This document shows positions 16,124-25,121 of a DNA stretch of 27,022 nt, in pieces. The notes under the pieces were generated by a model. That model was not told the DNA's origin and did not search any database. It was given only the letters and a program-made list of their open reading frames with translations. The DNA is from JAAYAN01 sp964437215 (lineage in GTDB: Bacteria > Bacteroidota > Ignavibacteria > Ignavibacteriales > Melioribacteraceae), in the NCBI GenBank assembly GCA_964437215.1, contig CAYTFZ010000028.1:1-27022 (forward strand), written 5' to 3'. The position numbers were made by a program, and so were the translations under genes. The number at the start of each line of letters is the position of its first letter. Position 1 is the stretch's first letter.

Positions 16124-16492
16124 ATGACACAGCATTTGACAAAAAAGACATTCTTAGATAAAGTTTTTGATTACGAAAAAAACAAAGACTGGAAATTCGC
16201 TGGCGATAAACCTTGTCTTATCGATTTTTATGCTGACTGGTGCGGACCTTGCAAAATGGTTGCCCCGGTATTAGAAGAGCTTTCAGACGAATACAAAGGG
16301 AAGATTGATATTTATAAAATCAACACCGAACAAGAACAGGAATTGGCAGCAGCTTTCGGCATACGAAGCATCCCATCTCTGCTTTTTGTTCCGTTGGAAG
16401 GCAAACCGCAGATGGCTATGGGTGCACTGCCAAAGCCCGCTTTAAAAGAGGCAATTGACAATGTTTTGCTTGGGATTGGCGAAACAGCTTAA
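16124..16492 (+). CDS. trxA: Thioredoxin
   Basis: Thioredoxin reduces disulfides in cytoplasmic proteins. The 122-residue protein has the active site Trp39-Cys-Gly-Pro-Cys43 in FYADWCGPCKMVAPVLEEL and the cis-proline Pro84 in GIRSIPSLLF. It has no signal peptide, so it is cytoplasmic. It is somewhat longer at the N-terminus than E. coli TrxA. The lead THLT-like region with KVFDYEKNKDWKFAGDKP resembles a Bacteroidota subtype, and the C-terminal half has the PQMAMGALPK segment of that subtype. ACGGAG precedes the ATG. A strong terminator follows the stop, so it is transcribed alone or as the last gene. The symbol is by family; the genome may hold several thioredoxins. Confidence 0.93.
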   Translation: MTQHLTKKTFLDKVFDYEKNKDWKFAGDKPCLIDFYADWCGPCKMVAPVLEELSDEYKGKIDIYKINTEQEQELAAAFGIRSIPSLLFVPLEGKPQMAMGALPKPALKEAIDNVLLGIGETA

Positions 16493-16505
16493 ATGCTAAA
16501 TCTAT

Positions 16506-16531
16506 CTGCCGGGTAAATCCGGCAGTTTTTT
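16506..16531 (+). terminator. Rho-independent terminator after thioredoxin
   Basis: CTGCCGG (16506-16512) and CCGGCAG (16519-16525) form a perfect seven-base GC-rich stem with a GTAAAT loop. Six T residues follow. It lies 13 bases after the thioredoxin stop. Confidence 0.93.
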
Positions 16532-16637
16532 CTTAATTTCATAAATATTTAAATTTTCCCAGTTTCTATTTTAGATATTCTGCTTGCATAATTATCTCCA
16601 AGGGCTTAATTTTATTATCGAAAATTGAAAAGGTAAA

Positions 16638-17438
16638 ATGAAAAGACTTATTTGTGCGTTAGCTCTTCCTCTGTTTTTTTCGCAGTTGTTTTCACAAAAT
16701 ATTCAAGTAGATGTTTTCCCGGTAAAGAAATTTTACGAGAAATATTATGCAGATGCAATTTCGCACCAATTCTCACTTTCTAAACATCTTGAGTCGACTG
16801 AATGGAACGGAAACATAGGCGCACAGTTTCCTTTATTTAATTTCAAAATAGACAGTTCGTCTTTTCAGATTTCTGTAGGAGCAACTGTATACAACACTTT
16901 AATTAAAACCCCTGGTCACGTTCAGGTTTTTACAGTTGATTATCTTGTTGATTTTTATGCTGATTATAAATTGACTGAAAATTTAATTGCACGATTTATC
17001 TGGGGGCATCTCAGCGCGCACTTTTCGGATGATGGAATTACTCAGCTAAATTATCAGCCGGTTAGTTATGTGCGCGATTATGCCGGGTTTCACACCCAAT
17101 ATTTACTTCCCGAAATTAACGGGAAAGTTTATGCCGGAGGTTTTTATAATTTTCATAACGAACCTGAAGTTGGCAGACATTTTACTTATCAAATTGGCTG
17201 CGATGCCGGTTACCCTTTATTTAAAGATTTTTTTGTTTATGCAGCAGTCGATATTAAAATTAAATCGGAAGTAAATTACGGAACTACAAGAAGTTTTCAG
17301 GCAGGGTTCAGATATCCGAACAGCAACAAATACTCGTTCCGTTTAGCATATACACACCGTGCAGGATTTGAAGAAAGAGGCCAGCTTTACAATATTTCAA
17401 AAAATAAAAACTTCCTCGGATTTTATTTCGACTTCTGA
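16638..17438 (+). CDS. Outer-membrane protein, DUF1207-like
   Basis: This 266-residue protein starts with a signal peptide (LICALALPLFFSQLFSQ) and has AAAGG before the ATG. The mature part is rich in aromatic, alternating strands: FQISVGATVYNTLI, LIARFIWGHLSAHFSDDG, KVYAGGFYNFHNEP, FFVYAAVDIKI, YSFRLAYTHRAGFEERGQ. It ends in FLGFYFDF with a terminal Phe, consistent with an outer-membrane barrel. The WGHLSAHFSDD segment, followed by a YVRDYAGFHTQY strand, recalls the DUF1207 family; I hold this with moderate confidence. The stop is two bases before the next start, so it is translationally coupled with the DUF2279-like gene. The two products may work together in the envelope. Confidence 0.75.
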   Translation: MKRLICALALPLFFSQLFSQNIQVDVFPVKKFYEKYYADAISHQFSLSKHLESTEWNGNIGAQFPLFNFKIDSSSFQISVGATVYNTLIKTPGHVQVFTVDYLVDFYADYKLTENLIARFIWGHLSAHFSDDGITQLNYQPVSYVRDYAGFHTQYLLPEINGKVYAGGFYNFHNEPEVGRHFTYQIGCDAGYPLFKDFFVYAAVDIKIKSEVNYGTTRSFQAGFRYPNSNKYSFRLAYTHRAGFEERGQLYNISKNKNFLGFYFDF

Positions 17439-17440
17439 AA

Positions 17441-18292
17441 ATGATTAAAAATATAATTGTATATATCATTTTTACTGCTACGGTATTCTCTCAGAATTTG
17501 CCTGTTTCGGAAGATTCATCACACTCAAATACCCGTAAAATTATTTCGGTTGCAGGAGTTTCTGCCGTATATATTTCGGGATTGTTTGATGCTTACCATA
17601 TGTGGTGGAAAAATGAACAACGCCCTTTCCACTTTTACAAACCGCAATATCAATGGTGCAGCGATCCGGCTACACTCGGCATTGATAAAGCAGGCCACTT
17701 TTATACTTCCTATTTTTTGTACCATGTTCAAAAAAACATTTTCTTATGGGGAGGATTTGATAGCAGTTTTTCTACAAAACTTTCGGCAGCTTTGTCAGGA
17801 AGTTTTGCTGTTCTAATAGAAGTGGGAGATGCCTTTTCGGATTACGGATTCGACTATCAGGATTTGGTATTTAATTTAGGAGGCGTTGGATACGGTCTTT
17901 TGCAGGATGAGTATCCGTTTTTCAGGAATTTTAATATCAAATGGAGTTTCATTCCTTCGCGAATTAAATCTTTTCCGCCAAGCTTTTCGGAACATTATTC
18001 CGGACACATTTATTGGATAACAATTGATATTCATAATCTATTTAAGGAATCTTTCGGAAAGTATTTTCCGCCCTATATCCAGCCCGCAATCGGATTCAGC
18101 ATTTCCGAGGCAAACCCTGCAAAGCGCGAATGGGTTTTCGGTCTTGATTTTAATTTGAAAGCAATTTTTGGGAATACCAACACAGACTGGGATTATCTTA
18201 CAAACTCAATCGATTTAATCCACCTTCCGGCACCGGGTATAAAATTTACTAATAAAGAAAAACCTTACAGCAGTTTATTTCTGTTGAATTAG
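17441..18292 (+). CDS. DUF2279 (YfiM-like) envelope protein
   Basis: The 283-residue protein has a signal peptide (MIKNIIVYIIFTATVFSQ) and a second hydrophobic stretch near 35-50 (VAGVSAVYISGLFDAY). The core at about 80-165 matches DUF2279/YfiM proteins of Bacteroidota: GIDKAGHFYTSYFLYH, then EVGDAFSDYGFDYQDLVFN and GGVGYGLL. A predicted barrel- or strand-rich C-terminal region follows. In E. coli YfiM is a small lipoprotein of unknown role; here no lipobox is evident. The start codon lies two bases after the stop of the DUF1207-like gene, so the pair is one unit. No function is established. The conserved Asp/His residues (DKAGH, DAFSD) could bind a metal or act in catalysis, which is inference. 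Confidence 0.78.
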   Translation: MIKNIIVYIIFTATVFSQNLPVSEDSSHSNTRKIISVAGVSAVYISGLFDAYHMWWKNEQRPFHFYKPQYQWCSDPATLGIDKAGHFYTSYFLYHVQKNIFLWGGFDSSFSTKLSAALSGSFAVLIEVGDAFSDYGFDYQDLVFNLGGVGYGLLQDEYPFFRNFNIKWSFIPSRIKSFPPSFSEHYSGHIYWITIDIHNLFKESFGKYFPPYIQPAIGFSISEANPAKREWVFGLDFNLKAIFGNTNTDWDYLTNSIDLIHLPAPGIKFTNKEKPYSSLFLLN

Positions 18293-18379
18293 CCTTGTGT
18301 TTTAACAGAAATAATTGATTAAATTAGAGCGTTAAAAAAAGATGTATATTTTAAAATAATTATCCTTATTGGAGAAAAA

Positions 18380-20062
18380 ATGGCAGTTGAAGCAAATAAA
18401 ATTATTTATTCGATGATCGGTGTAAGCAAGTATTACGATAAAAAACCCATACTCAAGGACATATACCTTTCTTATTTTTACGGCGCAAAAATTGGAGTTT
18501 TAGGTTTAAATGGCTCCGGAAAAAGCTCGCTTTTAAAAATTCTTGCAGGGGTTGATAAAGAATTTAACGGCGAAACAACCGTTTCTCCCGGTTTTACAAT
18601 TGGTCTGTTAGAGCAGGAGCCAAAACTTGACGAAACAAAAACCGTTAAAGAAATTGTTGAAGAAGGCGTTCAGGAAGTTGTTGATGCATTGCGCGAATAC
18701 GATGAAATCAGCGCTAAATTTGCCGAAGAAATGACTGATGATGAAATGACAGCTTTACTTGAAAAACAAGGGAAAGTACAGGATAAACTCGATGCTCTTA
18801 ATGCGTGGGATTTAGATTCGAGGCTTGAAATGTCGATGGATGTTTTAGGATGCCCTCCAGGCGATACTCCTGTAAAAGTTCTTTCGGGAGGTGAAAAACG
18901 CCGAGTAGCATTATGCCGGCTTTTACTGCAAAAGCCCGATATTCTTTTGCTTGACGAACCTACAAACCATCTTGATGCCGAAACTGTTGCCTGGCTTGAA
19001 GCTGAGCTTAACCGTTATCCAGGAACTGTAATTGCGGTTACCCACGACAGATATTTCCTCGATAATGTTGCCGGCTGGATATTAGAACTTGACCGCGGCG
19101 AAGGAATTCCTTGGAAAGGCAACTATTCTTCGTGGCTCGAACAAAAACAAAACCGGCTGAAACTTGAGGAAAAGAAAGAAACTGAACGGCAAAAAACCTT
19201 GCAGCGTGAACTTGAATGGGTAAGAATGTCTCCGCGCGGAAGACAGGCAAAATCAAAAGCCAGATTGAGTTCTTACGAAAATATGCTAAAAGAAGAAAAT
19301 GAAAAAATTCAGAAGGATCTCGAATTATTTATTCCTGCTGGTCCCCGTCTGGGCAATGTAGTTGTAGAAACTCAAAATGTTTCGAAAGGATACGGAGACA
19401 GACTTCTTATCGAAGACCTCACGTTTGCCCTTCCTCCAAACGGAATAGTTGGAGTTATCGGTCCGAACGGAGCAGGAAAAACCACTCTATTTAAAATGAT
19501 TGCCGGATTGGAAAAACCGGACAACGGTACATTTAAGATTGGGGAAACAGTAAAAATGGCTTATGTCGATCAAAACCGGGATATTTTAGATCCTGAAAAA
19601 TCTGTTTGGGAAATGATTTCTGGAGGAAGCGATGTGCTTCAGCTTGGCAGTCGGCAAATAAATTCCCGGGGTTATGTGGGACAATTTAATTTCAGCGGAG
19701 GTGATCAGCAGAAAAAAGTAGGCGTTCTTTCAGGAGGTGAAAGAAACAGAGTTCATTTAGCTATGATGCTTAAATCGGGAGCTAATCTTCTTCTTCTTGA
19801 TGAACCGACAAACGATCTTGATGTAAATACAATGCGCGCTCTTGAAGAAGGTATCCTTAATTTTGCAGGATGTGCAGTTATAATCAGTCACGACCGCTGG
19901 TTTCTTGACCGGATCTGTACTCATATATTGGCATTTGAAGGTGATAGCAAAGTAGTATGGTTTGAAGGCAATTTCAGCGATTACGAAGAAAACCGTAAGC
20001 AAAGGTTAGGTTCTAAAGCTGATATACCGCACAGAATTAAATATAAAAAGCTTACAAGATAA
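18380..20062 (+). CDS. ettA: Energy-dependent translational throttle protein EttA (ABC-F ATPase)
   Basis: EttA binds the ribosomal E site and gates the first elongation step according to the ATP/ADP ratio. The 560-residue protein has two ABC domains and no membrane part. Domain 1 has the Walker A GLNGSGKSSLLK, signature LSGGEKRRVALCRLL and LLLDEPTNHLDAE. Domain 2 has GPNGAGKTTLFK, signature LSGGERNRVHLAMML and LLLDEPTNDLDVN. The interdomain linker carries GIPWKGNYSSWLEQK, ELEWVRMSPRGRQAKSKAR and LFIPAGPRLGN. These are EttA-specific and close to the E. coli protein in order and length. The C-terminal FEGNFSDYEE and RIKYKKL also match. GGAG precedes the ATG and a strong terminator follows. It is probably a single-gene transcript. 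Confidence 0.96.
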   Translation: MAVEANKIIYSMIGVSKYYDKKPILKDIYLSYFYGAKIGVLGLNGSGKSSLLKILAGVDKEFNGETTVSPGFTIGLLEQEPKLDETKTVKEIVEEGVQEVVDALREYDEISAKFAEEMTDDEMTALLEKQGKVQDKLDALNAWDLDSRLEMSMDVLGCPPGDTPVKVLSGGEKRRVALCRLLLQKPDILLLDEPTNHLDAETVAWLEAELNRYPGTVIAVTHDRYFLDNVAGWILELDRGEGIPWKGNYSSWLEQKQNRLKLEEKKETERQKTLQRELEWVRMSPRGRQAKSKARLSSYENMLKEENEKIQKDLELFIPAGPRLGNVVVETQNVSKGYGDRLLIEDLTFALPPNGIVGVIGPNGAGKTTLFKMIAGLEKPDNGTFKIGETVKMAYVDQNRDILDPEKSVWEMISGGSDVLQLGSRQINSRGYVGQFNFSGGDQQKKVGVLSGGERNRVHLAMMLKSGANLLLLDEPTNDLDVNTMRALEEGILNFAGCAVIISHDRWFLDRICTHILAFEGDSKVVWFEGNFSDYEENRKQRLGSKADIPHRIKYKKLTR

Positions 20063-20068
20063 ACATTA

Positions 20069-20093
20069 CCCGCTCCGGCGGGTTTTTTTTTTT
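20069..20093 (+). terminator. Rho-independent terminator after ettA
   Basis: CCCGC (20069-20073) and GCGGG (20078-20082) pair around a TCCG loop and are followed by a run of 11 T. It starts seven bases after the ettA stop. Confidence 0.95.
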
Positions 20094-20215
20094 AATAATT
20101 ACATAAATGATAATATCTTATTATAAATGAGATAATTTAAGTCTTGAATAAGTTATTTTGTAAAGATATATTTATTTTTTTCGATTATAGGCTATTCTTT
20201 TTTCGGATCTAAAAA

Positions 20216-22672
20216 ATGAAAAACCGCTACTGGTTTGTAAGTATAATAATAATGCTTGTTTTTTGTTCTTATCTTTTCAAACATTTTTACGAAGAGGAAA
20301 GAGACAAACGAATAGAACAAATTATTAATCATCAAAAAATACACGCCCGGCAAGCTCAAAAAAGTTTCAACGAAATGTTCAGCAAGTGGAATTACGTTCT
20401 TTTTTTTCTTTCGAAGGAAGAAAGCGTAATTAAAATGAATGAAGAAGGACAAAATGAGATTAAGAAATTAAGTTCATTATTTAATGAAATAAAAAACATT
20501 TCGCGTATAGATAAAAACGGAAGAATAGTTTATACATATCCTTTTTTTGATAAAGTGATTGGCCAGGACATTTCCAATCAGCCGCATGTAAAAATAATTT
20601 TACAAAATCATCAACCTGTTGTAAGTGATGCATTCACAAGTGTTCAAGGAACATATGGAATTGCAGTTCATTATCCCGTATTTAAAAAGAATGAATTTGA
20701 CGGGACAATAGCTTTTATATTGGATTTCAGCTTAATATCAAAAACTGTACTTGACGATATAAAAATCGGAGAATCCGGACGTCCCTTTTTAATAAGCCGT
20801 GACGGCACTGTACTTTACAGTTCAGTTAAAGAGCATTGCGGAACTTCAATATGGAAAGTAGCTGCAGGATTTCGAGAATTTAGTGAAGTAATAAAAGAAA
20901 TGACAGCCGGGAAAGAAGGTATTGCAAAATACACTTCTCCAAAAGCTCTTAAAATAAATTTAGAAACAGAAAAGTTAGTTTATTATCTGCCGATAAAAAT
21001 CCACGATAATTTATGGTCACTTGCAATCACCTATTCCGAAGATGAAATCATTTCTTCAATGCTTTCATTCCGCAATAAACTGATTGGAATATTTTCACTT
21101 ATTCTATTGTTTGGAATATCCTTAAGCTATTTCGGGATTAAAGGATGGATTGTATTAAATGAAACTAATGCCCGGAAAGAAGCAGAAGATAACTTGCGCG
21201 AAAGTGAAAGGAAATACCGGATGATTTCTTCTGTGGTTTCGGATTATGTATTTTTCAGTAAAGTTAAAGATGATAATAAACTTGAGCTTGAATGGGCAGG
21301 CGGAGCATTTGAAAAAATAACCGGATTTTCAACTGAAGAATATAAAAACAAAGGCGGCTGGGTGGCTTTACTTCATCCTGATGATATTGAAAAAGACACA
21401 GAGGATTTTTACAGATTAAAGTCAAACGAGAATGTTATTACAGAAATTAGGACTTTCAAGAAAACAGGTGAAATTGTTTGGGTTAAAGTTTATGCGCATC
21501 CGGTATGGGATGAAATTCAGAATAAATTGACCGGTATTTACGGAGCTGTCCAGGATGTTACATCAACAAAACAGGCAGAGGAAACAATAAAAGTTTTATC
21601 GAATGTTGTAGAGCAAAGCCTGGTTTCAATACTTATAACAGATCTGAGCGGAAAAATAGAATATGCAAACAGACACATATGTCACACCACAGGATATGCA
21701 ATTCAAGACTTATTAGGGCAAAATCCCAGGATTTTCAAATCCGGAAAAATATCTAATGAGTATTATCAGGAAATGTGGAATATCATATTAAGCGGTAAAG
21801 AATGGCGCGGAGAGTTTTATAATAAGAAGAAAAATGGAGAACTTTTCTGGGAATCAGCCGTAATTTTTCCTTTAAAAAATGATAAAGGTAAAATTACTCA
21901 CCTTATTGGAATTAAGGAAGATATAACTGAAAATAAAAAACTACTTGAAGAGCTTGTTATTGCTAAAGAAAATGCTGAGAAATCGGATAAAATAAAATCA
22001 GAATTTCTTGCTCAGATGTCGCACGAAATCAGGACACCGATAAACAGTATTCTTTCTTTCTCGAGCTTGTTAAAAGAGTATTTTTACGATAATGTTAATA
22101 CTGAAATTAAGGACAGTTTCGGAATAATAGAATCAGCTGGGAAAAGAATAATTCGTACAATAGACTTAATATTAAATATGTCCGAACTTGTAACCAACAG
22201 TTTTGAATATCACCCCAAACAATTAGCGCTATGCAAATTGCTATTAAATAATCTGATACCAGAATTTCAACTTAAAGCTAAAGGAAAAAATTTAACACTT
22301 ATATACACCGATAATATTAAAGATGATATCATTTTGGCTGATGAATATACTGTAATTGAAATTTTTCAGAATTTATTTGATAATGCGATCAAATACACTG
22401 AAAAAGGCAAAATTGAAATTAACTGCGCAGGAGATGAAAAAAGTGTTTTTGTTGAAATTTCGGATACCGGTATCGGAATTTCGGAAGAATACCAGGAAAA
22501 AATGTTTATTCCTTTTTCCCAGGAACAACAGGGATATACGCGTCAATTTGAAGGCAATGGGCTTGGTCTTGCTATTGTAAAAAAATATTGCGAAATAAAT
22601 GGTGCGGAAATTACGGTTGAAAGTAAAAAAGGAATAGGCTCGAAATTCACAGTAAGGTTTGTGAAACAATAA
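20216..22672 (+). CDS. Membrane sensor histidine kinase with extracellular Cache-type domain and two PAS domains
   Basis: The 818-residue protein has one membrane helix at 6-22 and a periplasmic domain of about 260 residues. That domain has the double-Cache pattern seen in ligand-binding sensors (ISRIDKNGRIVYTYPF, IAVHYPVFKKNEFDGTI, GRPFLISRDGTVLYSS). A second helix follows at about 288-308. Two PAS domains come next (about 330-450 and 460-585); the second ends in the PAC motif GIKEDITENKKLLEEL. HisKA carries QMSHEIRTPINSILSF, with phospho-acceptor His603. HATPase boxes are EIFQNLFDNAIKYTEKG, ISDTGIGISEE and GNGLGLAIVKKY. It has no receiver and no neighbouring response regulator. It follows the ettA terminator, so it has its own promoter. 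The ligand is unknown; small organic acids or amino acids are common for Cache domains. Confidence 0.92.
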   Translation: MKNRYWFVSIIIMLVFCSYLFKHFYEEERDKRIEQIINHQKIHARQAQKSFNEMFSKWNYVLFFLSKEESVIKMNEEGQNEIKKLSSLFNEIKNISRIDKNGRIVYTYPFFDKVIGQDISNQPHVKIILQNHQPVVSDAFTSVQGTYGIAVHYPVFKKNEFDGTIAFILDFSLISKTVLDDIKIGESGRPFLISRDGTVLYSSVKEHCGTSIWKVAAGFREFSEVIKEMTAGKEGIAKYTSPKALKINLETEKLVYYLPIKIHDNLWSLAITYSEDEIISSMLSFRNKLIGIFSLILLFGISLSYFGIKGWIVLNETNARKEAEDNLRESERKYRMISSVVSDYVFFSKVKDDNKLELEWAGGAFEKITGFSTEEYKNKGGWVALLHPDDIEKDTEDFYRLKSNENVITEIRTFKKTGEIVWVKVYAHPVWDEIQNKLTGIYGAVQDVTSTKQAEETIKVLSNVVEQSLVSILITDLSGKIEYANRHICHTTGYAIQDLLGQNPRIFKSGKISNEYYQEMWNIILSGKEWRGEFYNKKKNGELFWESAVIFPLKNDKGKITHLIGIKEDITENKKLLEELVIAKENAEKSDKIKSEFLAQMSHEIRTPINSILSFSSLLKEYFYDNVNTEIKDSFGIIESAGKRIIRTIDLILNMSELVTNSFEYHPKQLALCKLLLNNLIPEFQLKAKGKNLTLIYTDNIKDDIILADEYTVIEIFQNLFDNAIKYTEKGKIEINCAGDEKSVFVEISDTGIGISEEYQEKMFIPFSQEQQGYTRQFEGNGLGLAIVKKYCEINGAEITVESKKGIGSKFTVRFVKQ

Positions 22673-22846
22673 TTAACTAGTTTTATTTTACCTTTTCTGT
22701 ATACATAAAAATTATCTTAATCTTTTCGGCGCGTTCTAATAATTAAAGAAAATACTTTATCCCATTTTAACAGGTCACAATTACTTCCCTTATGAAATAT
22801 TTATTAAGGTTTTTTTAAAATAAAATTGTATGTTGATATTTAAAAT

Positions 22847-24931
22847 ATGTGTATGTCTTTTTTTAACAAAATAGTGAGAGTTATGAAAAAATTATTCACA
22901 AAATTCGTACGTATTTGTCCCAAATCGGGAGAATTCAAAGGATTCAGAAAAACTGAAGGTATGTGGAAGATTATTTTTCCTGTTATCGGTTTTGCAGCTT
23001 TTTTATGGGTTGTTTACCGGGTGGCAACAAAACCTTCCCGAATCAATTACCCTTGTGTAAAAGCAGCAATGCCTTTTGCCGGAGGTTTTATTACTTATGT
23101 TGCTGTTCTCTCATTATCGGTAGCAGCTATTTTTAAGGCTCGTAAAGAACTTTTCAGGAAACCAGCTTTTTTTGCAAGTGCATTTTTATTTGCTGGGCTT
23201 TCCGGAGCGTTAATTGTGAGCAGCAATTCAGAAATGACTATTTCAAATGCAGTCGTTGAAGCTAATCAGCCTATGGGAACAGCTCAGGGAATTTTCCCTG
23301 GCAGAGTTGTTTGGGCACATAATCCTGATGCTACCAACGAGAATTGTGATGTAAGGGAATATGGCAACTCTTGGTTTAATGCAGGGAATTTCGATCAGAC
23401 AGTTGTTGACAATATGCTTTCTGATGTTTTACAAACACTTACAGGGGAAGTAACTGACAGCGCTTCGTGGAAAGCTGTTTTTGAATATCATAATAATAAT
23501 GTCCGAAACAAAGGCATTATTGGTTATACTCCAGGCGAAAAAATATTTATTAAAATAAATGCGGTAAGCAATTGGGCTGGAAATTTCAGCACAAAAGATC
23601 TTTCAGTTGCTGATAATAATAATTTTGGAATTACGGAAACTTCTCCTGCCATTGTTATGGCTGTACTTCGCCAGCTTATTAATGTTGTAGGTGTACCTCA
23701 AAGCGATATATATGTGGGCGATCCGCTTCGGCATGTATATAAACACAATTATGAATATTGGCATCCCGAATTTCCGGATGTACATTATCTGGATCATAAT
23801 AGCACATACGGAAGTCTGGGAAGAGAAGGAGTTACAAAAAATAATCCTGCAAAAATTTATTATTCCGACAATGGAACTATTTTAAGAGAAGGTGTATGGT
23901 ACTCTAACAATACTCAAAACAACAAAGTTGTTCATAATGATAATCTTTACGATATTTATAATGATGCTGAATATATGATTAACCTTCCGATGCTTAAGGG
24001 ACACAGACGCGCTGGAATGACAATGTTTGCAAAAAATCATTTCGGATCACATACTCGTGAGGACGCTTCACATCTGCATAACGGTCTTGTTGCTCCTGCA
24101 GAAATGCAAAACGGAATAGTGAACGCTGGTTATGGCTTATATCGCATTCAAACTGATATTATGGCTCATTCACTTTTAGGTAAAAAGAACCTAATATATA
24201 TTATGGATGCTTTGTGGGCAACTGACTACGAGGCAGACATACCGCGTAAATGGCAGATAGCCCCGTTTAATGACGATTGGATGTCTTCAATATTTGCTTC
24301 ACTCGATCCGGTTGCAATTGAATCTGTAGGTTACGATTTCCTTCGTTCCGAATTTACTGAAGAGAGAGTTGCCGGAAACAGTGAAATGGGAGCTTTCGTT
24401 CAAATGAGCGGCGTTGACGATTATTTACATCAGGCTGCCGACTCGGCAAACTGGGCTGACGGTATTGTTTATGATCCTGACAGCACCGGTGTTTTGTTTT
24501 CTACTCTTGGTACGCACGAACATTGGAACAATGCCGTTGATAAGCAATATTCGAGAAATCTTGGAACCGGTGAAGGTATTGAACTGGTTAGTACTAACAT
24601 ATATGTTTCTGCTGAAAATTTGCAAAAAGAAAATTACGGTTTCAGTCTGGCTCAAAATTATCCTAATCCGTTTAACCCCAGTACACAAATTAATTATACA
24701 ATGCCCGTAAGATCGGATGTTGTTCTAAAAATATTTGATGTAACAGGAAAAGAAATTAAATCTGTAAACTTAGGTACGCAGTCAGCTGGAACACACTCTG
24801 TATCATGGAACGGAATTGATAAAAACGGAAGTCCTGCTTCGAGCGGTGTTTATTTTTACACTATAAGAATAAAATCTCTTGAAACAAGCGATGAATTCAT
24901 AAAAACATCTAAAATGCTGCTTTTAAAGTAG
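22847..24931 (+). CDS. DUF362 protein with N-terminal membrane helices and type IX sorting signal
   Basis: The 694-residue protein has three hydrophobic segments near the N-terminus (about 41-62, 78-98, 105-128) with KPSRINYPC between the first two. A DUF362-type region follows (about 150-560): GEKIFIKINAVSNW, YVGDPLRHVYKHNYEYW, MINLPMLKGHRRAGMTMFAK, IMDALWATDYEAD and SLDPVAIESVGYDFL. The C-terminus (about 600-694) is a type IX secretion type A sorting domain: NYPNPFNPS, LKIFDVTGKEIKSV, GVYFYTIRI. The known reading of this signal is export across the outer membrane and surface attachment or release. DUF362 has no settled activity. The start is uncertain: ATG at 22847 or the in-frame ATG at 22883 (Met13), neither with a good ribosome site. 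It is transcribed alone as far as can be seen. Confidence 0.85.
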   Translation: MCMSFFNKIVRVMKKLFTKFVRICPKSGEFKGFRKTEGMWKIIFPVIGFAAFLWVVYRVATKPSRINYPCVKAAMPFAGGFITYVAVLSLSVAAIFKARKELFRKPAFFASAFLFAGLSGALIVSSNSEMTISNAVVEANQPMGTAQGIFPGRVVWAHNPDATNENCDVREYGNSWFNAGNFDQTVVDNMLSDVLQTLTGEVTDSASWKAVFEYHNNNVRNKGIIGYTPGEKIFIKINAVSNWAGNFSTKDLSVADNNNFGITETSPAIVMAVLRQLINVVGVPQSDIYVGDPLRHVYKHNYEYWHPEFPDVHYLDHNSTYGSLGREGVTKNNPAKIYYSDNGTILREGVWYSNNTQNNKVVHNDNLYDIYNDAEYMINLPMLKGHRRAGMTMFAKNHFGSHTREDASHLHNGLVAPAEMQNGIVNAGYGLYRIQTDIMAHSLLGKKNLIYIMDALWATDYEADIPRKWQIAPFNDDWMSSIFASLDPVAIESVGYDFLRSEFTEERVAGNSEMGAFVQMSGVDDYLHQAADSANWADGIVYDPDSTGVLFSTLGTHEHWNNAVDKQYSRNLGTGEGIELVSTNIYVSAENLQKENYGFSLAQNYPNPFNPSTQINYTMPVRSDVVLKIFDVTGKEIKSVNLGTQSAGTHSVSWNGIDKNGSPASSGVYFYTIRIKSLETSDEFIKTSKMLLLK

Positions 24932-24953
24932 TGTATAATTACTTTCAGGAGTT

Positions 24954-25028
24954 ACTTGGAATTAATTTCAAGCACTAAAAAGAAATTATTTTTTATCGAT
25001 AATTTTTTTAGAGAAATTAATTCCAAGT
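24954..25028. repeat. 75-base element bounded by perfect 16-base inverted repeats
   Basis: ACTTGGAATTAATTTC (24954-24969) and GAAATTAATTCCAAGT (25013-25028) are exact inverse complements. The 43-base spacer between them can also fold: AAATTAT (24983-24989) against ATAATTT (24999-25005), flanked by A-rich and T-rich tracts. The whole can form one long interrupted hairpin. It lies 22 bases after the DUF362 gene stop and 93 bases before the debranching-enzyme start. TTCTTTTG follows, so it could act as a terminator. Alternatives are a small non-autonomous mobile element or an mRNA-stability element. No clear target-site duplication is visible. Confidence 0.7.
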
Positions 25029-25121
25029 TCTTTTGTTAAGTACATTCTGAGCAGTAAGAGATTTAGTCCTTCCCCAGATTTTGTACCAATAAAATTTTTG
25101 AATTATGTATTAAGGTGAATT

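Noticed and set aside
20192..20452. Minus-strand open frame with a hydrophobic, phenylalanine-rich product
   Set aside because: It is antisense to the start of the Cache-PAS kinase. Its composition reflects the A-rich sense strand, and there is no ribosome site or family match.
22373..22669. Minus-strand open frame of 98 codons at the end of the third kinase
   Set aside because: It lies wholly opposite the conserved HATPase domain, so the frame is a shadow of the real gene.
24414..24710. Overlapping open frames on both strands near the end of the DUF362 gene
   Set aside because: They overlap the conserved type IX sorting domain in other frames and show no protein-like features.
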